11,633 bases of DNA, from positions 1 through 11,633 of the forward strand of contig JBDUDK010000014.1 of NCBI GenBank assembly GCA_040002995.1, written 5' to 3'. The notes under the pieces are model-generated. The model was given only the letters and a program-made list of their open reading frames with translations, had not been told where the DNA came from and made no database searches. Every line of letters starts with the position of its first letter. The stretch's first letter is position 1. The position numbers were made by a program, and so were the translations under genes. Positions 7,121 to 11,633 of the stretch are shown piece by piece. This DNA comes from JBDUDK01 sp040002995. Lineage in GTDB: Bacteria; Actinomycetota; Acidimicrobiia; Acidimicrobiales; Ilumatobacteraceae.

Positions 7121-8253
7121 ACGACGAAGGGTGGGTGGGCTTCGTCGCTGCCCGCGATGACGCGCGCCAGATGCGGGCGCAGCCCTCGGTTGAACATTGC
7201 GTGCTGCCGCGCGGTCTCGACGTCGCGGGCGGCGCGCAACAACGGGCTCGAGCGGTACGCCGCGGCGCCCCCACCGAGGCGGTGGCACGTCCCGGTCACG
7301 TCGACAGCCACATCGAGGCAGTGCTGCGACGCGAGGAAAGCCCGGGACTGGAGGCGCCTATCGATCGGATCCCCTGCCTCGGCTCGCGTCCAGCACGTGT
7401 CGAGCACATCGAGCAGACCCGCACGCGCGCCGCGCAACAATGCGTCAGCTGCGCCCAGGTCGCCCATGCCGACGTGATCGTCCATCAGGGACCCGCGCAT
7501 CTGCGCGACACGGGCCAGGGCCTGCCCATTGATCGCGTCGAGGGCGCCGCGTGCGACGCCGAGCCCGACAGCGGCCAACGTTGGCGCCAAAACGACGAAC
7601 AGGGGCAGCCGCCACAGTGGCCCATCGGCCCAGGGACGGTCGCCGAACGAACACGTGTGGCGCCGGTCTACGGCGAAGTCGGTGAGCGACGTGTCGTTGC
7701 TGGCGGTGGCTCGCAGCCCGGTGACGTCCCAGGTGGGATGGATCGTCACCGCGTCTCGCGGCGCGAACACCAACCGGGGCGCGGGCTCGTCGGGGAACGC
7801 GGCGGCCAGACCGAGCCACGCCGCCTGCTCGCAATTGCTCGTGAACGGCCACCGTCCCGTAAGCCGCAGCGAGCCGTCGCTCGCCGGCTTCACAGCGGCC
7901 ATCGGCGCGAACATCGCTGCGTTCGACTGGTCCGGATCGGCGAACACCTCCACTGCGCCGTCACGGTCGACGTAGCCCGCGAACAGATTGGTGCCGAACC
8001 CGATTGCAGCTGCCCACGCCGTGCTGCCGTCCGCCTTCGCGATCCGCTCTATGACCTCCACACACCGCCGGGGCGACGCCGCCAACCCGCCCAGCTCGAC
8101 TGGGAGCAACAGCCGGTTGATGCCCGTCGCCCGCAAAGCAACAACCACGTCGGGATCGAGGTGGCCAGAGCGTTCCGACGCAGTTGCCCGATCGGCGACG
8201 AGGTCCACAACCTTGGAAGTCAGCTCGACGTCATCTATAAACCTCGTGCTCAT
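7117..8253 (-). CDS. Acyl-CoA dehydrogenase-like flavoprotein (possible group D flavin monooxygenase)
   Basis: This is a 378-residue protein with the acyl-CoA dehydrogenase fold. The helical N-terminus contains LPVELGGL. The conserved KADGSTAWAAAIG lies at about 73-85 and the beta-domain GRWPFTSNCEQAAWL at about 132-146. A C-terminal helical domain ends LLRAARDVETARQHAMFNRG. The GSTAW and GRWPFTSN segments are shared with the branch that holds reduced-flavin-dependent hydroxylases such as HsaA, as well as with atypical dehydrogenases. It may therefore hydroxylate an aromatic or steroid-like compound using a separate flavin reductase, which is not seen here, rather than oxidise an acyl-CoA. 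ATG 8253 has GGGAGA (8261-8266) seven bases upstream. It is the first gene of a two-gene unit with the TetR regulator, which starts within its stop codon. Confidence 0.83.
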   Translation of the reverse strand: MSTRFIDDVELTSKVVDLVADRATASERSGHLDPDVVVALRATGINRLLLPVELGGLAASPRRCVEVIERIAKADGSTAWAAAIGFGTNLFAGYVDRDGAVEVFADPDQSNAAMFAPMAAVKPASDGSLRLTGRWPFTSNCEQAAWLGLAAAFPDEPAPRLVFAPRDAVTIHPTWDVTGLRATASNDTSLTDFAVDRRHTCSFGDRPWADGPLWRLPLFVVLAPTLAAVGLGVARGALDAINGQALARVAQMRGSLMDDHVGMGDLGAADALLRGARAGLLDVLDTCWTRAEAGDPIDRRLQSRAFLASQHCLDVAVDVTGTCHRLGGGAAAYRSSPLLRAARDVETARQHAMFNRGLRPHLARVIAGSDEAHPPFVV

Positions 8254-8272
8254 TGGCTCATCTCCCGGTCAG

Positions 8273-8287
8273 TCAAACAGTGCTGGG
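8273..8287. promoter_or_regulatory. Candidate TetR operator, start-proximal copy
   Basis: TCAAACAGTGCTGGG is the first of two direct repeats, 19 bp apart start to start. It contains an imperfect dyad (CAAACAGTGCTGG) and lies directly downstream of the -10 box, over the predicted start point near 8281. A repressor bound here would block initiation. The link to the TetR gene in the same operon is inferred from position. Confidence 0.5.
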
Positions 8288-8316
8288 ATTATCAAACATT
8301 GTTGGGCCTCTGTCAA
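8288..8316 (-). promoter_or_regulatory. Sigma-70-type promoter of the flavoprotein-TetR operon
   Basis: Read on the minus strand, TTGACA (8316-8311) is separated by exactly 17 bases from GATAAT (8293-8288). This is a perfect -35 box and a -10 box with one deviation from TATAAT. The predicted start near 8281 leaves a leader of about 28 nt that includes GGGAGA before ATG 8253. Such a strong consensus promoter is consistent with tight repression by the TetR product. Confidence 0.75.
8292..8306. promoter_or_regulatory. Candidate TetR operator, promoter-spacer copy
   Basis: TCAAACATTGTTGGG is the second repeat. It differs from the first at two of 15 positions and is the better dyad: in CAAACATTGTTGG, five of six base pairs are symmetric. 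It lies between the -35 and -10 boxes, where a bound repressor would exclude RNA polymerase. Confidence 0.55.
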
Positions 8317-8580
8317 GAAGAATTCGTCGCGTTGGTTGGTCGGCACGCCCGTCCGTCCGACTGACTCATCGAAACTCGGCTGCAGTTCACCATGTCAGAA
8401 AACCCGCAGCTACACGTTGAAGCGGAACGTCGAGGAGCGGAGGATTCGTCGTCTCTGAGCTGGGAAGCTGACGCTCAGTCGCGTAAGCGAGTTCACAGAA
8501 AGTACGCAGCTCGTTTGTGCACCGGTCCAGATCGGCAAGGTTCCGACCACGCTGGCGACCACTGAGTCTTCGTGCTGTAG
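8317..8580. other. Region without a recognisable gene
   Basis: Between the operon promoter and the first P450 homology I see no supported gene, RNA or repeat. A 57-codon reading frame starting at ATG 8392 has no ribosome-binding site and no recognisable motif. Base composition is somewhat less GC-rich than in the flanking genes, and stop codons occur in all frames. It may be decayed sequence belonging to the adjacent remnants. Confidence 0.5.
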
Positions 8581-8973
8581 CCGGGCGTCACACCGCGGAT
8601 GATCGCCCGACTCGACGACCTCGTCGCCCAGCGCGCCAGCCAGGTGCTCGACGCCGCCGCGGAGAAGAGGGACGTAAACTTCGTGCGCGACGTCGCGTAC
8701 GCGCTCCCGATGCACGTGATCAGCGACATCGTCGGCATCCCCGAGGCCGACCGGGCTCGACGTCTTCGCCTGGACCGACACGATCGTGCGGGCCGCCGAT
8801 CCGGACCAGGGCATCTCAGCGGAGGCGGAAACAAGACGCCCAACGATCCCTCATCGCCTACCGGGCGTAGCTCGGCGAGCAGAAACGAAGCCATCCCACC
8901 GACGATGTGTGGAGCATCGACCCGGTCGAGGGGCAGTCAGTCCGGGCGAGCAGTGATGCGCTGGTCCTCGCGT
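8581..8973 (+). pseudogene. Cytochrome P450 pseudogene, central piece (before the insert)
   Basis: The translation matches the middle of a bacterial cytochrome P450 of the CYP125/CYP142-like kind but is broken in several places. PGVTPRMIARLDDLV and VRDVAYALPMHVISDIVGIPEADRA are in one frame (to about 8755). LDVFAWTDTIVRAADPDQGIS is in the next (about 8756-8829). AQRSLIAYRA, stop TAG 8868-8870, then LGEQKRSHPTDDVWSI and VEGQSVRASSDALVLAF are in the third. That makes two frameshifts and one internal stop. A further TAG at 8578 sits where the family's SPGFTPRM serine is expected, and nothing homologous precedes it, so the 5' third is missing. Homology stops at about 8973, exactly where the minus-strand cupin gene ends. 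It cannot encode a functional enzyme. Confidence 0.82.
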
Positions 8974-9366
8974 TCAGGGGTCGACATGGGGCGTCCAGGG
9001 TCCGTGCACGATCGACGCCTCATCGTCGCCGGGCCAAGGCGGCAGGGCCGTGCAGGTGAAGACGAGGGGCACGGCACCGGTGCAGCGGTACTGGAACGCC
9101 GTGCCCAGCGGGATGTCGATGCACACACCTGGGACGAGTCGCGTGACACTCTCGCGGCCATCCGGCGCCCGGCGCCAGACCTCTCCCTCACCCGAGAGGA
9201 CGTACCAGTACTCGTCGATGGTCCGGAAATGGCAGGCACGGCCCACCATCCGCAGCGGCACGGTCGAGTGGATCATGTTGCCGTGTGGGCCATCCATGAG
9301 GAAGCGGATATAGGCCCCCAGGGGCGAGCGGCCGCGTTCCGCAGTTTCGACGGTCGTGGTCTTCAA
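8974..9366 (-). CDS. Cupin-domain protein
   Basis: This is a 130-residue intact single-domain cupin. TTG 9366 is supported as the start by GGAGGA (plus-strand 9372-9377) five bases upstream and by a TTGA overlap with the stop of a preceding reading frame. The conserved cupin core reads ACHFRTIDEYWYVLSGEGEVWRR (residues 44-66) and PGVCIDIPLGTAFQYR (79-94), followed by PPWPGDDEA. His46 and Glu52 occupy the region of motif 1, but the HxH pair is not intact, and Phe91 stands where motif 2 often has histidine. A classical metal centre is therefore uncertain. The likely role is small-molecule binding or isomerase-like chemistry. The gene lies wholly inside the segment that splits the P450 pseudogene, on the opposite strand, so it probably arrived by rearrangement. 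No local promoter is evident. Confidence 0.75.
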   Translation of the reverse strand: MKTTTVETAERGRSPLGAYIRFLMDGPHGNMIHSTVPLRMVGRACHFRTIDEYWYVLSGEGEVWRRAPDGRESVTRLVPGVCIDIPLGTAFQYRCTGAVPLVFTCTALPPWPGDDEASIVHGPWTPHVDP

Positions 9367-9437
9367 TACTGTCCTCCGCAGGGGCTCCCCTGCTCGGGAT
9401 CATAGGCAAATGGCCACCACCGGTAGATCGCGGGCAT
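9363..9437 (-). pseudogene. 3' tail of an unknown gene upstream of the cupin gene
   Basis: In the minus-strand frame ending at TGA 9365-9363, the last 24 codons read MPAIYRWWPFAYDPEQGSP and CGGQY. Homology to the P450 begins again at about 9441, so upstream gene sequence would be cut off right there. The stop overlaps the cupin TTG start (TTGA), and the cupin ribosome-binding site lies within these codons, as expected for two adjoining genes of a coupled operon. I do not recognise the family. It could also be a short leader peptide starting at ATG 9437. Confidence 0.4.
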
Positions 9438-9440
9438 CGG

Positions 9441-9689
9441 ACCACGCGCAACGCGATCGCGGCGGGTCTCGTCGCCCTCATCCAACACCGCGAGCAGATG
9501 GAAACGCTGCGCCACGATGACACGCTTCTCGGATCGGCGACCGAAGAGATTCTCCGCAGGGCGAGCCCCGTCACCTGCCACGCCAGGACCGCCACCCGCG
9601 ACCACGTGCTCGGCGGACAACGGATCCAGCGCGGCGACCGGCTCGGAATGTTCTTTCCGAGCGCCAACCGCGACCGACGAGTACTCGAG
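9441..9689 (+). pseudogene. Cytochrome P450 pseudogene, second piece (after the insert)
   Basis: The P450 reading resumes as TTRNAIAAGLVALIQHREQ, the end of the I-helix region (normally AGNETTRNAI). It continues in one frame through the K-helix ExxR motif (EEILR at 9543-9557) and SPVTCHARTATRD to GMFFPSANRD. The sequence missing between the two pieces is only about nine codons (the family's ILLAVAGNE). The gene is cut at 9689, before the FxxGxHxCxG haem-ligand loop, so no haem cysteine is encoded. The frame continues without a stop into the oxidoreductase fragment at 9690. Confidence 0.85.
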
Positions 9690-9778
9690 ACTGTGGCGCG
9701 AAAGATCGGGAAAGCGGTCATCGGCTTCGGATGGATGGGTCAAGCCCACAGCCGGGGTTACCTGCGCACTGTTCAATG
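9690..9778 (+). pseudogene. Truncated duplicate of the Gfo/Idh/MocA gene start
   Basis: This 89-bp segment repeats positions 4213-4309 of the intact oxidoreductase gene with two mismatches and one 8-bp deletion (a GCGCAC-repeat unit near 9769). It includes the GTG start and the Rossmann motif codons AVIGFGWMGQAHSRGYLR. The GTG is in frame with the preceding P450 remnant, giving a chimeric reading that begins ...SANRDRRVLET-VARKIGKAV. The deletion then shifts the frame, and the copy ends abruptly at the transposase remnant. The high identity suggests a recent duplication, or that this is the scar of one. Confidence 0.92.
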
Positions 9779-9959
9779 CGCACTGGTCCAAGATCTGGTC
9801 GAACAACCCGAATCGAGCGGCTCATCCGTGAACTCAAACGGCGCACCGATATCGTCGGGATCTTTCGCGACAAGGCCTCCGTGATTCGTCTCGTCGGCGC
9901 CCTGCTGGTCGAGATCAACGACGAAATGATCGCCGCCGAACGCCGCCACATCGCCGCCG
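9778..9959 (+). mobile_element. IS256/Mutator-family transposase remnant (C-terminal piece)
   Basis: The translation reads AHWSKIWSNNP (9778-9810). After a one-base shift at 9811 it continues IERLIRELKRRTDIVGIF and RDKASVIRLVGALLVEINDE, ending ERRHI. This is the characteristic C-terminal block of IS256-type transposases (consensus HWxKIWSxNPxERLNxEIxRRTDVVGIFP..xAxIRLVGAxLxExxDEW). Only about 60 residues remain. The DDE catalytic region, the 5' half and recognisable terminal inverted repeats are missing, and there is a frameshift, so it is inactive. It abuts the duplicated oxidoreductase fragment and probably took part in the rearrangement that built this junction. Confidence 0.85.
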
Positions 9960-9991
9960 CGTCCGCGTGCGATTCATGGTCGGTTCCTCCT
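9915..9991 (-). other. Orphan ribosome-binding site and start codon (beheaded gene)
   Basis: On the minus strand AGGAGGA (9991-9985) is followed by a seven-base spacer and ATG 9977-9975, an ideal translation start. The frame then gives only 20 mostly basic codons (MNRTRTRRR...) before TGA at 9917-9915, and these run into the transposase remnant on the other strand. The likeliest reading is the 5' end of a gene whose body was removed when the IS256 fragment came to lie here. No function can be assigned. Confidence 0.4.
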
Positions 9992-10117
9992 GAATGTTCG
10001 ACGTCGAGTGACGACGGATGAGAGCATCGAGCATCTCGTTGCAGTTCGTAGACAACCGCCGAGCCAAGCGCTTTTACCGCGCGATTCGGTCACTACTCGG
10101 CTGCAGCAACGACCGAC

Positions 10118-10142
10118 AAAAAGACGCCCACCAGAAGCCGTC
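10118..10142 (-). terminator. Possible intrinsic terminator after the WD40 gene
   Basis: On the minus strand, 13 bases after the WD40 stop codon, GACGGC (10142-10137) can pair imperfectly with GGGCGTC (10129-10123) around a loop of about seven bases. TTTTT (10122-10118) follows at once. The stem is short with a mismatch, but the T-run at this position is suggestive. Confidence 0.4.
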
Positions 10143-10155
10143 CGCCGACAGCTGG

Positions 10156-11633
10156 CTACGCGCCGGCTGGCCACTGCCGGCATGTGGCCCGGTAGGGCTC
10201 GTCCGTGCCCAGGTACTCGCTCCATTCGGCGGCGGTGAGGTTGCGCCCGGCCAGCGCACAGACGTCGGCTTGCCAGGTGTCGGGATCGAGGTCGTACACC
10301 GCCAGCCCGCCGGCGGGGCCGACATCGACCATGCGAGTGGCATCGCGAAACGCCGGCGTGAGCCATCCGTCCCCAGCGCCGACCGGGATCGGCGCACCGA
10401 CCGCCCGCATTGAGGCCGCGTCGAAGAGCGCCACGCGTTGGGTGAACGACTGGTGCGCGGCGACCAGCAACCCATCAGGGCTGGCACCGACGCCGCAGAT
10501 CGAAGTCGAGTCACGCGAAACCCCGGTCCGCACGACAGTTCCGGCGGCCATGTCGAACAGGCTCACCCGCCCGGCGCCGTCCATGCTGGCGAGCAAGCCG
10601 CTACCCGGCACGTGGGTCACTGTGCATTGCGCCCGCCGGCTCTCGACAGCAGAGACCAGCGCGAGCGACGGCACGCTCAGGCGTACGGCGCCGGCGTTGG
10701 TGACCGCATCGACGAACTTGCCGTCGGACGAGAAGGCGAGCGTGGTGCTGATAAGGCCGTCGACGCCGAGGTCGGCGAGCTTGACCGCGGCCACCTGCTT
10801 GTCGGCGTACACGTCCCACAGCTCGACGGAGGTGCCGTCGCGGTCGGCCACCACCGTGGTGCCGTCCGGGCTGATGTCGCGCGTGATTCGCCCCTCGATT
10901 GGATCGGACCACAGGGCCGTACCAGTCGCGGCATCGGCGACGTAGGCGGGGATGTCGGTCGCCCCCAGCAGCACGCGTGAGCCGTCTCCGTCGAATTGGG
11001 CGTGGTAGTAGCCGGTGTCGCCGCTGCCCACCGGTGGGCTGATCACCGTGCCGGGAGCAGTCGGATCGTCCGCCAGGTGGATCTCGGCCCGAGTGCCGAA
11101 GAGCAGCACGTGGATTCCGTCGGGAGAGAAGATGGCGTGGTCCAGGTCCGGATCGTCGCTGTACGGGGAGTCGACGAGGCCGGCTGAGCTGACGTTGCCC
11201 CACAGGCTGATCCGACGGTCGTCGGCGAACGCGGCCATCGCCTGGCCCGAGGCGTCGAACGTGACGCTGCGCATGCCGTTGCCGTGGACTCGCACCGGCT
11301 GGCCGATCGCTGAATTGCTGGCAACGTCGAAAGAGGCCACCTCGCCCGTGGCTGTGGCAATCACCAGCGTCGCAGGGTCCGCCGGGTCGAACGCAACGTT
11401 GCGCACGTTGTCGGGTCGGCCACCCGCGTCAGGGATCGGCAAGCCGCTGGTCAGATCCCACAGGAACAACGGTCCCTGCCACTGGCCGATGGCCAGGGTG
11501 CGCCCGTCCGGGGAGACCGCGCGCAGCGCATCGGTGAGGTCGGTGCCGTCGCCGACGACTGCCTGGCGGTGCACGGTGGTTCCCGTGGACAGATCGAACC
11601 ACGACACGGTGAGGTCCCGGCCGAGCGTGACCA
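10156..11633 (-). CDS. WD40-repeat protein, C-terminal part of a large signalling regulator (partial)
   Basis: The frame is open to the right edge of the window, so the true start lies outside; 492 residues are visible. They form about ten WD40-type blades with repeating 'SPDG..la.g...v.lwDl.tG' units, for example AVSPDGRTLAIGQWQGPLFL, DISPDGTTVVADRDGTSVEL and GASPDGLLVAAHQSFTQRVA, each ending near a WD or FD pair. The C-terminus WQADVCALAGRNLTAAEWSE, then YRATCRQW, matches the tail commonly seen after WD40 domains in actinobacterial STAND or SARP/BTAD-type regulators (AfsR-like organisation). The missing N-terminal part would then carry a DNA-binding or ATPase domain. The propeller would act as a protein-interaction or sensing platform. 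A GTG at 11607 is internal, not the start. Confidence 0.85.
   Translation of the reverse strand, partial: VTLGRDLTVSWFDLSTGTTVHRQAVVGDGTDLTDALRAVSPDGRTLAIGQWQGPLFLWDLTSGLPIPDAGGRPDNVRNVAFDPADPATLVIATATGEVASFDVASNSAIGQPVRVHGNGMRSVTFDASGQAMAAFADDRRISLWGNVSSAGLVDSPYSDDPDLDHAIFSPDGIHVLLFGTRAEIHLADDPTAPGTVISPPVGSGDTGYYHAQFDGDGSRVLLGATDIPAYVADAATGTALWSDPIEGRITRDISPDGTTVVADRDGTSVELWDVYADKQVAAVKLADLGVDGLISTTLAFSSDGKFVDAVTNAGAVRLSVPSLALVSAVESRRAQCTVTHVPGSGLLASMDGAGRVSLFDMAAGTVVRTGVSRDSTSICGVGASPDGLLVAAHQSFTQRVALFDAASMRAVGAPIPVGAGDGWLTPAFRDATRMVDVGPAGGLAVYDLDPDTWQADVCALAGRNLTAAEWSEYLGTDEPYRATCRQWPAGA

Noticed and set aside
7090..8364. A 424-codon plus-strand frame opposite the flavoprotein gene
   Set aside because: Antisense to a well-supported gene and its promoter, with shadow-type composition and no motif.
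8392..8565. A 57-codon plus-strand frame before the P450 remnant (MSENPQLHVEAERR...)
   Set aside because: No ribosome-binding site, no recognisable family and decayed surroundings; not enough to call a gene.
8599..9405. A 268-codon plus-strand frame that begins in P450 sequence and runs through the cupin region
   Set aside because: Only its first 50 or so codons match the P450. The rest is frameshifted P450 followed by the antisense of the cupin gene, so it is not a real fusion protein.
8581..9959. The possibility that the broken P450 and transposase frames are only sequencing errors
   Set aside because: The lesions are numerous and of different kinds (two frameshifts, a stop, missing ends, a large insert, unrelated gene junctions), while flanking genes are intact. 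Simple base-calling errors cannot explain this, though misassembly should still be excluded.
10205..10945. A 246-codon plus-strand frame opposite the WD40 gene
   Set aside because: Serine-, alanine- and threonine-rich antisense shadow of a clear WD40 repeat frame.
1..11633. CRISPR array, tRNA or rRNA gene, toxin-antitoxin pair or known phage-defence operon
   Set aside because: No regularly spaced repeats, no tRNA-like cloverleaf or rRNA segments, and no recognisable defence enzymes were seen in the window.

Overview
This is a GC-rich, tightly packed, actinobacterial-type window. Alternative GTG/TTG starts, 4-nt start/stop overlaps and an NB-ARC/SARP-style WD40 tail fit a soil or aquatic actinobacterium. 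A lineage such as Acidimicrobiia is possible but cannot be proved from the sequence.

Left part (1-6433): a catabolic locus for a sugar or cyclitol, read on the + strand. It contains the 3' end of an RbsB-type substrate-binding protein, an intercistronic hairpin, an unusually large (about 700 aa) RbsC/XylH-type permease, a single-domain FrcA-type ATPase, a PfkB/IolC-like kinase and a Gfo/Idh/MocA oxidoreductase. From the permease onward the genes overlap by a few bases or nearly touch, so they form one translationally coupled unit: import, then phosphorylation and/or NAD(P)-dependent oxidation. A convergent LacI-family regulator overlaps the last gene by 15 bp. It carries a CebR-like palindrome (6420-6433) upstream of its own start, and it is the obvious candidate regulator of the locus.

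Middle part (6509-8316): a two-gene minus-strand operon of an acyl-CoA-dehydrogenase-like flavoprotein followed by a TetR repressor, with a TTGA overlap. Its promoter is close to a perfect sigma-70 promoter (TTGACA-17-GATAAT). Two 15-bp direct repeats, each a weak palindrome, lie over the spacer and the start point and look like the TetR operators.

Right-centre (8581-9978): a gene graveyard. A cytochrome P450 pseudogene with two frameshifts and stop codons is split by about 470 bp. That insert carries an intact minus-strand cupin gene plus the 3' tail of another gene. The second P450 piece is cut before its haem-cysteine region and joined in frame to an 89-bp copy of the start of the oxidoreductase gene located 5.4 kb upstream. 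The copy is joined in turn to a frameshifted C-terminal piece of an IS256/Mutator transposase. Just beyond, a perfect ribosome-binding site and ATG on the minus strand lead into only 20 codons, probably a beheaded gene.

Right edge (10156-11633): the C-terminal WD40 propeller region of a large minus-strand protein that runs off the window.
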